Positions 8,966 through 16,982 of a DNA stretch of 64,000 nt are shown in pieces (position 1 is the first letter of the stretch; each line of letters starts with the position of its first letter). The notes below the pieces were generated by a model. The model saw only the letters and a list, made by a program, of their open reading frames with translations, searched no databases and was not told where the DNA came from. The DNA comes from Streptomyces cinerochromogenes (GTDB lineage: Bacteria > Actinomycetota > Actinomycetes > Streptomycetales > Streptomycetaceae): NCBI RefSeq assembly GCF_014648635.1, contig NZ_BMRM01000013.1, forward strand, positions 1 through 64,000. The letters are read 5' to 3'. Both the position numbers and the translations under genes were made by a program.

Positions 8966-9187
8966 CCCATCGCGCAGGAAAGCCGGTTGGAGCCTGTGAG
9001 GTGGAGGGAGGGATGGTGAAAACCCTTTCGCAAGCGTTTCAGCGGTGTTACCTTCAACGAACTCCGGTCCACGACCGCGGGGTGCGCACGCCGTGTCCCG
9101 ACGCGCCCGGTCGTCCGGGCCGGAGTGTCCGCACCGCACCGCCTTCCGCAGGACGTCAGGGCCGTCCCCGCCGGGTCCTGACACCCG
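8966..9187. other. Intergenic region between amylase promoter and rfbB end
   Basis: No gene is seen. A minus-strand motif GCTGAAACGCTTGCGAAAG (about 9028-9046) is a degenerate LacI-family-like dyad; its first eight bases recur in the rfbA/acbV intergenic region. An imperfect hairpin at 9155-9182 (GTCAGG/CCTGAC) could end rfbB transcription. Confidence 0.4.
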
Positions 9188-10165
9188 TCACGCCGCTGTC
9201 AGCAACGGCTCCCACCAGGACCGGTGGCGCCGGTACCACTCCACCGTGGCGGCCAGCGCCTCCTCGAAGCCGACGCCGGGCCTGTACCCGAGTTCGGCGC
9301 TGATCTTGCCGTGGTCCACCGCGTAGCGGCGGTCGTGTCCCTTGCGGTCCGTGACGTGCCTGATGCGGGCGGGGTCGGCGCCGCACAGGCCGATGAGGCG
9401 GTGCGCGAGGTCGAGGTTGGTCAGCGAGGTGCCCCCGCCTATGTTGTAGGTCTCCCCCGGACGCCCCGCCGTCCGCACCAGCTCGATCGCCCTGACGTGG
9501 TCGTCCACGTGCAGCCAGTCGCGCACCTGCCTTCCGTCGCCGTACACCGGCAGATCGGCGCCGCTCAGCAGAGCGCCCACGAAGCGCGGGACAGCCTTCT
9601 CCGGGTGCTGGAAGGGACCGAAGTTGTTGGAGCAGCGGGTCACCCTGACATCCAGGCCATGGGTGCGGTGATGAGCGAGTGCGAGGAGGTCGGCCGCGGC
9701 CTTGGAAGCGGCGTACGGCGAGCTGGGTCTGAGCTGGTCCTCCTCTCGCGCGGCACCTTCGGGCAGCGAGCCGTAGACCTCGTCGGTGGAGATCTGGACG
9801 AACGTGCGCACCCCGTGCCGCAGGGCCGCGTCCAGCAGGAGCTGGGTGCCCAGCACATTGGTGCGGGTGAACGCCGAGCCGTCCTCGATGGAGCGGTCCA
9901 CGTGCGACTCGGCCGCGAAGTGGACGATCTCGTCGTGCTCGGACGCCAGCCGCCGCACCGTCCCGGCATCACAGACGTCACCGCGGACGAAGGCCAGCCG
10001 GGGGTGGTCGCGCACCTGGCCGAGGCGGGTGAGACTGCCCGCGTAGGTGAGCTTGTCCAGGACGGTGACCGTGACCCCCGGCGGTCCCGAGGGGCCGAGG
10101 AGCGCGCGGACGTAGGCGGAGCCGATGAAGCCGGCTCCGCCGGTGACGAGGATGCGGGAAGTCAT
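9188..10165 (-). CDS. rfbB: dTDP-glucose 4,6-dehydratase
   Basis: 325 aa, an extended short-chain dehydrogenase. Visible motifs are TGGAGFIGS for NAD binding, ISTDEVYG with the catalytic Thr-Asp-Glu, and SPYAASKAA with the Tyr-Lys pair. Family length is about 325. It converts dTDP-glucose to dTDP-4-keto-6-deoxyglucose in the cytoplasm. Its ATG overlaps the rfbA stop by 4 bp, so the pair is translationally coupled. In the acarbose pathway the homologue is AcbB/GacB, feeding the 4-aminotransferase encoded on the other side of the divergent promoter. A rhamnose pathway is less likely here because rmlC and a standard rmlD are not adjacent. Confidence 0.93.
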   Translation of the reverse strand: MTSRILVTGGAGFIGSAYVRALLGPSGPPGVTVTVLDKLTYAGSLTRLGQVRDHPRLAFVRGDVCDAGTVRRLASEHDEIVHFAAESHVDRSIEDGSAFTRTNVLGTQLLLDAALRHGVRTFVQISTDEVYGSLPEGAAREEDQLRPSSPYAASKAAADLLALAHHRTHGLDVRVTRCSNNFGPFQHPEKAVPRFVGALLSGADLPVYGDGRQVRDWLHVDDHVRAIELVRTAGRPGETYNIGGGTSLTNLDLAHRLIGLCGADPARIRHVTDRKGHDRRYAVDHGKISAELGYRPGVGFEEALAATVEWYRRHRSWWEPLLTAA

Positions 10166-11229
10166 GGGATGAGCTGCACCTTGCTGTGGTCGCCGAGGAC
10201 GAGACGATGGACGTGGGCGGGGCGGGGTGCCGTGGCGACGACCGCTTCGCGGCCGATGAGCGACGCCTCGATACGGGAGGAACCCTCCACGCACGCACCC
10301 CGCAGGAGCACCGAGAACCCGATCGCGCTGTCCTCGATCCGGCAGTCCTCGGCGATGGCGGTGTAGGGGCCGACGCTGGAGTTGCTGATGACGGCGCCCG
10401 CTCCGACGACGACGGGCCCGACGATCCGCGATCCCCTGACCACGGCCCCCTCCGCTATCCGGACCCGGCCGACCAGCACGCTGTCCGGGTCGACCTTGCC
10501 GTCGACGCGGCCCTCCATCCGGTCCAGGACGTGCCGGTTGGCCTCCAGCAGGTCGTCCACGCTGCCGGTGTCGCGCCAGGGCCGGGCGGTCGTCTCCGCT
10601 CGTACGGCGAGGCCGTGGTCGACCATCCACTGCACCGCGTGGGTGATCTCCAGCTCCCCCCGGCCGGAGGGCCGGATGGCGCGCACCGCTTCGTGCACGG
10701 CGGGAGTGAAGGCGTAGACGCCGATCAGGGCGAGGTCGCTGCGGGGCCGGTCCGGTTTCTCCTCCAGCCGCCGCACCAGTCCGTCGCCGCCGACCTCGGC
10801 GACGCCGAAGGCGGTGGGGTCGGGCACCGGGGTGAGCAGCAGCCGTGCGGCGTCCCGGCCCGCCTCGGCACGCCGGACGAACCCGGTCACGCCGTCCTCC
10901 AGGTAGTTGTCCCCGAGGTACAGCAGGAAGTCGTCGTCGGCCAGGAAGTCGCGGGCGATCAGCACCGCGTGTGCCAGGCCCAGGGGCTCCGCCTGGTGGA
11001 GGTAGGTGAGGCGCAGCCCGAAGGCGGACCCGTCCCCCACCGCCTGGCGGATCTCGTCGGCGTGCGAGCCGACCACCACGCCGGCCTCCTCGATGCCGGC
11101 GTCGGCTATCGCCTGGAGGGCGTAGTGCACCACCGGCCTGTTGGCGATGGGCAGGAGCTGTTTGGCGCGAGTGTGGGTGAACGGCCGCAGTCTGCTGCCG
11201 GTGCCGCCCGCGAGGACCAGGGCTTTCAC
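10162..11229 (-). CDS. rfbA: Glucose-1-phosphate thymidylyltransferase
   Basis: 355 aa, the long form of the RmlA family. It begins with the nucleotide-binding loop VLAGGTGSRLRPFTH and carries YLGDNYLEDG, EEKP and a left-handed beta-helix C-terminus with hexapeptide-like repeats (SVGPYTAIAEDC). It makes dTDP-glucose from glucose-1-phosphate and dTTP. I chose the GTG at 11227-11229 because it gives the family N-terminus (M-K-A-L-V) and the usual length, and because a 15-codon leader frame ends in a GTGA overlap at exactly this point. A GTG three codons upstream (11238) is the alternative. AcbA/GacA-type function in the cluster. Confidence 0.92.
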   Translation of the reverse strand: MKALVLAGGTGSRLRPFTHTRAKQLLPIANRPVVHYALQAIADAGIEEAGVVVGSHADEIRQAVGDGSAFGLRLTYLHQAEPLGLAHAVLIARDFLADDDFLLYLGDNYLEDGVTGFVRRAEAGRDAARLLLTPVPDPTAFGVAEVGGDGLVRRLEEKPDRPRSDLALIGVYAFTPAVHEAVRAIRPSGRGELEITHAVQWMVDHGLAVRAETTARPWRDTGSVDDLLEANRHVLDRMEGRVDGKVDPDSVLVGRVRIAEGAVVRGSRIVGPVVVGAGAVISNSSVGPYTAIAEDCRIEDSAIGFSVLLRGACVEGSSRIEASLIGREAVVATAPRPAHVHRLVLGDHSKVQLIP

Positions 11230-11273
11230 GCCGGCCACCGGCGTCGCGGAGGGAAGGGGGGCTGAGGTCTCAC
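11226..11273 (-). CDS. 15-aa Pro/Arg-rich leader frame coupled to rfbA
   Basis: A GTG at 11271-11273 follows a strong ribosome site (GAGGAGAG, 4-5 bases away) and encodes MRPQPPFPPRRRWPA. The TGA overlaps the rfbA GTG by 4 bp. rfbA itself has only a weak GGTGG upstream, so translation probably re-initiates from this leader. Whether the peptide does anything, such as proline-dependent stalling, is unknown. Confidence 0.5.
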   Translation of the reverse strand: MRPQPPFPPRRRWPA

Positions 11274-11400
11274 GGATCTCTCCTCGAACGGAAGTCGCGG
11301 TGTCACCGGTTGAGCTGATTTCGACTCAAGCAGAGGGTGTGCCGGGACCGCAAGACCCGCCTGAAAGTTTCAGCAACTCCTTGCAGACTTCGCCCGGTTG
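11274..11400. promoter_or_regulatory. Divergent promoter region between rfbA and the acb-type operon
   Basis: Contains three possible control elements: an inverted repeat TTGAG-N10-CTCAA at 11310-11329, a perfect palindrome CTGAAAGTTTCAG at 11361-11373, and CTTGCAG at 11380-11386. CTTGCAG also occurs in the amylase operator. No convincing -35/-10 pair could be assigned for either direction. Confidence 0.5.
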
Positions 11401-11478
11401 ATGTTTGACTCGCTTCCGGCCCGCTCAACGGCGTGGCCGGTCAAGGCAGTTCACACCGAGCGTGGGGAGCAGCAGTGA
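11401..11478 (+). CDS. 25-aa leader frame coupled to the aminotransferase
   Basis: ATG at 11401 opens 25 codons (MFDSLPARSTAW...) that end in a TGA overlapping the GTG of the aminotransferase by 4 bp. Unlike the other leaders it has no visible ribosome site, and the aminotransferase has its own GGGGAG, so this one is the least certain. Confidence 0.3.
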   Translation: MFDSLPARSTAWPVKAVHTERGEQQ

Positions 11479-12767
11479 CAGGTCGGCACCAGCGGGAACG
11501 GCTGGAGCGTGAGGCCGGACATCTGGCGCCGGGCGCTTCGGAGGAAGCGGCCGTGGGCCGCCGGGTCTTCGCCGAGGGGCGTGGCCCGGTACTCACCGAT
11601 CTCGACGGAAACCAGTACCTGGACTTCGCCGCGGGCACCCTGACCCAGTCCCTGGGGCACGGGCACCCCGAGGTGGTCGAGGCGCTGACCGCGCAGGCCC
11701 GGCGGCTGTGGAACGTGCACGACTCGGCCACGCCCGACCGGGCCGCGCTGCTGGAGCTGCTGGCCCGGCTGCTGCCCGAACAGCTCGACACCTACGCCCT
11801 GTTCTCCACCGGAGCCGAGGTCGTCGAGGCGGCGCTGCGCGTGGTGCAGGCGACCGCCGAGCCGGGCCGCAACCGGATCGGCGCCATGCGCGGGGGATTC
11901 CACGGCAAGACCACGGGTGCGCGGATGCTCGTGCACTGGGACATCGGTCACCAGTCCTTCGCCGGCAACTCCGTGCTCGGGTACTCGGCGTACTGCTACC
12001 GCTGTCCGCTGGAACTGACCCGCCCGTCGTGCGGGCTGCGCTGCGCCTCTCTGGTGCGCAGACACATCACCGACAAGCCGAACACGTCGGCGCTCGTCTT
12101 CGAGCCGGTGCTCGGCGCCGCCGGCGTCATCGTGCCGCCCCCGGGCTACTGGGAGCAGATCGCCGACGCCTGTCACGCAAGCGGTGTGCTCCTCGTCGCC
12201 GACGAGGTGCTGACCGGCGGAGGCCGCACGGGTACCTTCCTGGCGAGCGAGCAGTTCGGTGTCGAGCCCGACCTGGTCACCCTGTCGAAGGGCCTGGCCA
12301 GCGGATTCCCCTTCGCTGTCCTGGCCGGGCGGGCGGACCTGCTGCGCCATCCGGCGGCCTCGGAATCCGGCGCCTACGCGTCGACGTACGCGGGCAACCC
12401 CCTCGGGATCGCGGCCGCGCGGGCCACCCTGGAGGTCATCGAGCGCGATCGCCTCCTCGAACGCGTCCGCGTGCTCGGCGAACTGCTCCACGACCGGCTG
12501 TCCGCGCTCGCGGCCCGCTTCGACAACCTCGGTGACGTGCGGGGCCTGGGGCTGCTGTACGGGCTGGAGTTCGTGACGGACCGCCAGAGCCGCACGCCGG
12601 CCCCGCACATCGCGCGGGCCGTGTACGCCACCGCCCTCGACCTGGGGCTCAGAGTGGCGCTGGGCGGCCACATCCTGCGGCTGGCACCGCCGTTCACCCT
12701 CGACCAGCCCCTGCTCGACGAGGGCGTGGGCCTCCTGGAACAGGCCATGGAGCGAGTGCTGACGTGA
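11475..12767 (+). CDS. acbV: Class III PLP aminotransferase, AcbV-like (dTDP-4-keto-6-deoxyglucose 4-aminotransferase)
   Basis: 430 aa from the GTG at 11475, which has GGGGAG five to six bases upstream; an earlier GTG at 11433 has none. Fold-type I class III features are GGFHGKTTGA, the Asp in VADEVLTGGG that binds the pyridine nitrogen, and the PLP lysine in TLSKGLASGFP. A Cys-rich patch (YCYRCP...PSCGLRC) occurs as in a GabT-like subgroup. In acarbose biosynthesis the GabT-like AcbV adds the 4-amino group to dTDP-4-keto-6-deoxyglucose. The divergent rfbA/rfbB pair makes that substrate, which supports the assignment. First gene of the long operon; its stop overlaps the ABC ATPase start (GTGA). 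Confidence 0.8.
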   Translation: MTGRHQRERLEREAGHLAPGASEEAAVGRRVFAEGRGPVLTDLDGNQYLDFAAGTLTQSLGHGHPEVVEALTAQARRLWNVHDSATPDRAALLELLARLLPEQLDTYALFSTGAEVVEAALRVVQATAEPGRNRIGAMRGGFHGKTTGARMLVHWDIGHQSFAGNSVLGYSAYCYRCPLELTRPSCGLRCASLVRRHITDKPNTSALVFEPVLGAAGVIVPPPGYWEQIADACHASGVLLVADEVLTGGGRTGTFLASEQFGVEPDLVTLSKGLASGFPFAVLAGRADLLRHPAASESGAYASTYAGNPLGIAAARATLEVIERDRLLERVRVLGELLHDRLSALAARFDNLGDVRGLGLLYGLEFVTDRQSRTPAPHIARAVYATALDLGLRVALGGHILRLAPPFTLDQPLLDEGVGLLEQAMERVLT

Positions 12768-13810
12768 TCGTCGCGGAGAACCTCGTCAAGGAGTTCCGGC
12801 TCACCGAGCGCAAGCCCGGCCTGGTCGGCAGCCTGTCCACCCTGCTCACCCGCGAGCACCGGATCGTCCGGGCGGTCGACGACGTCTCCTTCACGATCCC
12901 GGCCGGCTCGAAGACGGCGTACATCGGCGCCAACGGGGCGGGCAAGTCCACCACGATCAAGATGCTCACCGGCATCATGACGCCCACCGCCGGACGCTGC
13001 CTGGTCCGCGGCATCGAACCCTACCGGCACCGGCAGGCCAACGCCCGGAGCATCGGGGTCGTCTTCGGCCAGCGCAGTCAGCTGTGGTGGGACCTGTCGG
13101 TACCGGACTCCTTCCGCATCCTGCGGAGGATCTACGACGTCCCCGGCCCGGTGTACCGGCGCAACCTCGCCCTGTACCGGGACCTGCTGGACATCGACGC
13201 GCTCGGCACCACGCCCGTGCGCCAGCTGAGCCTGGGGCAGCGGATGCGGGCCGAGATAGCGGCCAGCCTGCTGCACGATCCGGCGGTCGTCTTCTGGGAC
13301 GAGCCGACCATCGGCCTCGACATGGTGCTCAAGGACGCGGTACGGCACCTGGTCAACCACGTCCACCGGGAACTGGGCACGACCGTCGTCCTCACCAGCC
13401 ACGACATCGCGGACATCGCCGCGATCTGCGACAGCGCCCTGGTGGTGGACCGGGGCCGGGTGGTGCACCAGGGGAGCATCCGGGACCTGCTGCGGACCGC
13501 CGAGCGTCGTTCCGTCGTGTTCGACCACCGGGGTGGTCCGGACCCCGGGTACGCCTGTGCCCGGATCGAACAGGAGCTGCCCGGGGTGAGCGCCTCCCCG
13601 GCCGAGGACGGCCGGATCAAGGTCGATTATCCGGTCGACCGGTTCAGCTCACGGCAGGTGCTCGCCTTCCTGCTCGAACGCTTCGACCTGGCGGACTGCT
13701 ACGCGCCCGAACCCGATCTGGAGGATGTCCTGCGGCGGATCTACGCCGGCGAGCGAAGCGTTCCCCGCACGACGGGGGTCTCGGATCCGGGGCAGGAGGA
13801 CGCGGCATGA
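12764..13810 (+). CDS. acbW: ABC transporter ATP-binding protein, AcbW-like
   Basis: 348 aa. Walker A GANGAGKST, signature LSLGQRMR, Walker B VVFWDEPT and the switch His in LTSHD are all intact. The RSQLWWDL segment places it with the ATPases that pair with ABC2_membrane_6 permeases. The GTG start overlaps the aminotransferase stop by 4 bp. With the next two permease genes it forms a three-gene transporter equivalent to acbWXY of Actinoplanes, thought to export the pseudo-oligosaccharide. Confidence 0.88.
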   Translation: MIVAENLVKEFRLTERKPGLVGSLSTLLTREHRIVRAVDDVSFTIPAGSKTAYIGANGAGKSTTIKMLTGIMTPTAGRCLVRGIEPYRHRQANARSIGVVFGQRSQLWWDLSVPDSFRILRRIYDVPGPVYRRNLALYRDLLDIDALGTTPVRQLSLGQRMRAEIAASLLHDPAVVFWDEPTIGLDMVLKDAVRHLVNHVHRELGTTVVLTSHDIADIAAICDSALVVDRGRVVHQGSIRDLLRTAERRSVVFDHRGGPDPGYACARIEQELPGVSASPAEDGRIKVDYPVDRFSSRQVLAFLLERFDLADCYAPEPDLEDVLRRIYAGERSVPRTTGVSDPGQEDAA

Positions 13811-13823
13811 GCGGCATCGCCGT
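13793..13823. repeat. Direct repeat carrying ribosome site and start codon (copy 1)
   Basis: 31 bp, identical except for one base to 13852-13882. It contains CAGGAGG and an ATGAGCGGCATCGCCGT start. Confidence 0.9.
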
Positions 13824-13869
13824 ACGCACGAGGCGGGTTGCGGGGCCGTGGCAGGAGGGCGCGGCATGA
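13807..13869 (+). CDS. 20-aa leader frame created by duplication, coupled to the first permease
   Basis: ATG at 13807 follows CAGGAGG and encodes MSGIAVRTRRVAGPWQEGAA. Its TGA overlaps the permease ATG at 13866 by 4 bp. The first six residues are the same as those of the permease because a 31-bp block with ribosome site and start codon is present twice, 59 bp apart. It overlaps the end of the ATPase gene (13810) by 4 bp. Confidence 0.45.
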   Translation: MSGIAVRTRRVAGPWQEGAA

Positions 13870-13882
13870 GCGGCATCGCCGT
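13852..13882. repeat. Direct repeat carrying ribosome site and start codon (copy 2)
   Basis: Second copy of the block at 13793-13823; this one starts the permease. The 59-bp offset is not a multiple of three, so the first copy is out of frame with the permease. Confidence 0.9.
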
Positions 13883-14726
13883 GCCCGAGCGGGACGGAAC
13901 CCCGCGGCCTCCGCTGTCCGCACGCGTCCGGCACTACCTGCCCTTCGCCACCGGTGGACTGCAGTCCCTGCTGCAGTACCGTTCGACGTTCGTGACGACC
14001 GGTGTCACCGCCGCGGCCGGCGCGGCGGTCACCGTGTTCCTGTGGCGTGCCGTGTACGCGGGTTCCCCGCCCGGCGGCGGCCCCGGCGGCTTCACCTCCG
14101 AGGGCATCACCACCTATCTGCTGATGGCCCAGGTGCTGCAGGTCCTGCACGCCAACCGGGTGGACGACGAGGTCGCGGCGGAGGTCTACCGCGGCGACGT
14201 CGCCGTCATGCTGGTCCGGCCCGTCAGCTACCCGGTGGTGCGGTTCTTCGCCTGTCTGCCGGTGGTGGCGGCCAACGCCGTCCTGGTCGGCGTGCCCGTG
14301 CTGGCGCTCTTCGCGCTGATCGTGCCGCTCACCGTGCCACGGCCCGTGGACGTCGTGCTGTTCCTGGTGTCCACCGCGCTCTCCGTCCTGCTCGCCTTCC
14401 TGGTGAACCTGCTGACCGGGATGACGGGTTTCGTCACCACCAACACCTGGGGGGTGCGGATGGTGAAGCAGAGCGTGGTCGCGTTCTTCGCCGGTCAGCT
14501 GGTGCCCCTGGCCCTGATGCCCGCTCCGCTCGCGGCCGTGGCGTCCGCGCTGCCCTTCCGGGGCATGGTCGACGGGCCGCTCACCCTCCTGCTCGGCCGC
14601 TACGACGGGGTGGCCGGCGCGGCCGACGTGCTCGCCCGGCAGACCGGCTGGGCGGCCGGCCTCGCCCTGCTGAGCGCCGTCCTGTGGCGGGCCTCGCTGA
14701 AGCGTCTGGAGGTGCTCGGCGGATGA
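13866..14726 (+). CDS. acbX: ABC transporter permease, AcbX-like
   Basis: 286 aa from the ATG at 13866 (GGAGG seven bases upstream). Several hydrophobic helices are visible, including GVTAAAGAAVTVFLW, VVAANAVLVGVPVLALF and FLVSTALSVLLAFLVN. It resembles the ABC2_membrane_6 family. It is the first of two membrane subunits after the ATPase, and its stop overlaps the second permease by 4 bp. Substrate inferred from the cluster: acarviose-type pseudo-oligosaccharide. Confidence 0.85.
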   Translation: MSGIAVPERDGTPRPPLSARVRHYLPFATGGLQSLLQYRSTFVTTGVTAAAGAAVTVFLWRAVYAGSPPGGGPGGFTSEGITTYLLMAQVLQVLHANRVDDEVAAEVYRGDVAVMLVRPVSYPVVRFFACLPVVAANAVLVGVPVLALFALIVPLTVPRPVDVVLFLVSTALSVLLAFLVNLLTGMTGFVTTNTWGVRMVKQSVVAFFAGQLVPLALMPAPLAAVASALPFRGMVDGPLTLLLGRYDGVAGAADVLARQTGWAAGLALLSAVLWRASLKRLEVLGG

Positions 14727-15523
14727 CCCGCACCGTGTGGCGCCATCTGCGGCTGGCCTTCTTCCTCGGCGGGGTGGGACTGCACCGGCTGAGCGCGTAC
14801 CGCGTGGACTTCGTCCTGGGGGCGGGGGCGTTCCTGGTGCGCGTGGGGCTGCAGACCGCGGTGGTGGGACTGGTCTTCCGCCAGGTTCCCGCCGTGGGCG
14901 GCTGGACCTATCACGAGGTCCTGTTCCTGCTCGGCTTCTCCCTGCTGCCGCGCGGCCTGGACCACCTGTTCACCGACCAGCTGTGGGAGCTGGGGCGCAA
15001 GCTCGTCCAGCGCGGCGAGTTCCACCGCTATCTGGTCCGCCCCGTGAACCCGTTGTTCTCGCTGCTGTCGGAGCGCTTCTTCCACCCGGACGGGCTCGGC
15101 GAGCTGGCCGTCGGGGCCGTGCTGGTGGGCTGGTCGGGCAACGCGCTCCACCTCCGCCTCACCCCGTTGCAGTGGGCCGTCGTCCCGTTGCTGGTGCTGT
15201 GCGGCGCCCTGATCCACACCTCGGTGAAGCTGCTGTTCGCCTCGCTGTCCTTCTGGACCGTGACCAGCCTGCCGTCCATGTACGCGGCGAGCCAGGTGTC
15301 CGAGTTCGCCGCCTATCCGCTGGACGTCTACCACCCCTCCCTGCGCGTCCTGCTGACCTGGGTGCTGCCCTTCGCCTTCACCTCCTACGTGCCGTGTGTC
15401 TACCTGCTGACCGGCGCCACGGGGCTGGTGGTGTGGCTGCCGCCGGTGACGGCCGGTGCGCTGGTCCTCGCCCTGACCGTGTGGCGGCGGGGCGTCAACG
15501 CTTACGAAATGACCGGGAGTTGA
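14723..15523 (+). CDS. acbY: ABC transporter permease, AcbY-like
   Basis: 266 aa; about six hydrophobic segments, with the family features FRDxLWELGRKL-like (here LTDQLWELGRKLVQ region, actual FTDQLWELGRKL) and FHRYLVRPVNPLF. It is of the ABC2_membrane_6 type and pairs with the preceding permease. The ATGA overlap with that gene implies stoichiometric translation. Seven bases separate it from the kinase gene. Confidence 0.85.
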   Translation: MTRTVWRHLRLAFFLGGVGLHRLSAYRVDFVLGAGAFLVRVGLQTAVVGLVFRQVPAVGGWTYHEVLFLLGFSLLPRGLDHLFTDQLWELGRKLVQRGEFHRYLVRPVNPLFSLLSERFFHPDGLGELAVGAVLVGWSGNALHLRLTPLQWAVVPLLVLCGALIHTSVKLLFASLSFWTVTSLPSMYAASQVSEFAAYPLDVYHPSLRVLLTWVLPFAFTSYVPCVYLLTGATGLVVWLPPVTAGALVLALTVWRRGVNAYEMTGS

Positions 15524-15530
15524 ACAGCCC

Positions 15531-16982
15531 GTGATCCGTGACGAACACCTCGGCCCCCTGCTGCGCGCCGCGTCGTGGCTGCCGCGCGACCTGCGCGCCG
15601 CCGAACGCTACGAAGCGGTCGACCTCGCCGAGCTGGGTCCCCGGGACCTGCTGCTGGTCGTGGCCGCCGTCGGCGGCCCCGCCTCGGGCGAGCGGGTCTT
15701 CGTCCCCGTGCGCCGGGAGCCGTCGGGCGCGGTCACCGAGGCCCGCGGCGACGGCACCTTCGGGCTCGCGGCCGTACGCCGGGTGCTGGCCGGCGCCCGG
15801 CTGCGCACCATGCGCGGCGGGTACCTGGACTTCCGCCGGGCGCCCTCCGCACCGGCGGGCGAGTTGCGGTGGCTGCCCTTCGACCAGGGCTGGTCGTCCA
15901 ACTCGCTGTCCCTGGTGGGGATCGGCGGCTCGCCGTACATCCTCAAGACCTACCGGCGGCTGGACGAAGCGGTCCACGAACCCGAGGTGCTGCGCCTCAT
16001 GAGCGGGAGCGGGCACACGCCCGAGTGGGCCGGGGACTGCACGTACACGGACCCCGTCCGGGGGACCCGGCATCCGCTGGGCGTCCTCTACCGCCACGCA
16101 CCGGGGCACGGCATCGACACGCCCCTGCGGGAGAACCTGCGTTCCCTGTGGCCGAGGCTCGTGGGAAGCGTCGTACCGGACCAGCTCGTGCGCCACCATC
16201 TGCGTCCGCTCGAAGGCAGGCTGCGGGCCGCGGGAGGCTTCCTCGGTGCCTTCCACCGGGACCTGGCGGCACGCCTCGGCGGCCCCGCCGCCGGCTACCC
16301 CGTCTCCGACGCCCTGGCCGGTGCCTCGGCGCGGCTGGAGGCGCTCGCCGGCGCGTCGGCACCTCTCCCGCCCGCCGCCAGGCGCGCCGCCTTCGACGCC
16401 CTGGACGGCGAACTCGGCTCGCTGCGGGCGGAGTTCGGCGGCCGGAGCACGGCTCCGGGTGCCGGCCCCTGTCACGGCGACCTGCACCTGTCGCACCTGT
16501 TGTGCACCGAAGGGACAGACGGCAGCTGGCGGATGAGCGTCATCGACCTGTCCACGCCGGCCCTGCCGCCGGACGGCCCGGGCTACGCCGCGCAGTCGCC
16601 GTTGCAGGACCTGGTCGCCGTGCAGCGCGCGCTGGAGTACTTCGCGGCCGACGAGGCGGCCTTCGAGAGCGCCCGCCGCCTCGGCATCGACTCGACCGAG
16701 ACCATGAACGGCTCCCTCGACGGCGCACCCGGCCTGCCGCCCACGGGACGGGCCGTGCTGGAACGCGTCTTCCGCACCGCCGACGCGTGGCGCGAGCACG
16801 TGGTGCGCCTGCTGCTCGGGCAGGCCCCGGACAGCCCGCTGCGACGGCTGCTGTACCTGCGCCGCCTCCTGCACGAACTGGCCTACAACCACGACCACGC
16901 CCGTCCCTACCACGCCGCGATCGACCTGCGCCACGCGCTCGCGCTGGCCTCCCCCGCCCCGACGACCCCCGCGAGGACATGA
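15531..16982 (+). CDS. acbU: Small-molecule phosphotransferase, AcbU-like cyclitol kinase
   Basis: 483 aa, GTG start. The catalytic loop CHGDLHLSHLL and the metal-binding VIDLSTP are of the aminoglycoside-phosphotransferase/maltokinase type; the N-lobe lysine is probably in SPYILKTYRR. Maltokinases are similar in length and motif, so a maltokinase-like reaction is the main alternative. In the acarbose pathway AcbU phosphorylates C1 of a valienol-7-phosphate intermediate, ahead of nucleotide activation. The position directly before the pseudoglycosyltransferase and nucleotidyltransferase genes fits that step. Ends in an ATGA overlap with the next gene. Confidence 0.65.
   Translation: MIRDEHLGPLLRAASWLPRDLRAAERYEAVDLAELGPRDLLLVVAAVGGPASGERVFVPVRREPSGAVTEARGDGTFGLAAVRRVLAGARLRTMRGGYLDFRRAPSAPAGELRWLPFDQGWSSNSLSLVGIGGSPYILKTYRRLDEAVHEPEVLRLMSGSGHTPEWAGDCTYTDPVRGTRHPLGVLYRHAPGHGIDTPLRENLRSLWPRLVGSVVPDQLVRHHLRPLEGRLRAAGGFLGAFHRDLAARLGGPAAGYPVSDALAGASARLEALAGASAPLPPAARRAAFDALDGELGSLRAEFGGRSTAPGAGPCHGDLHLSHLLCTEGTDGSWRMSVIDLSTPALPPDGPGYAAQSPLQDLVAVQRALEYFAADEAAFESARRLGIDSTETMNGSLDGAPGLPPTGRAVLERVFRTADAWREHVVRLLLGQAPDSPLRRLLYLRRLLHELAYNHDHARPYHAAIDLRHALALASPAPTTPART

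Noticed and set aside
9188..10165. Assigning rfbA/rfbB to rhamnose synthesis
   Set aside because: No rmlC is adjacent and the divergent neighbour is the 4-aminotransferase of the inhibitor pathway; the cluster role explains the pair better.
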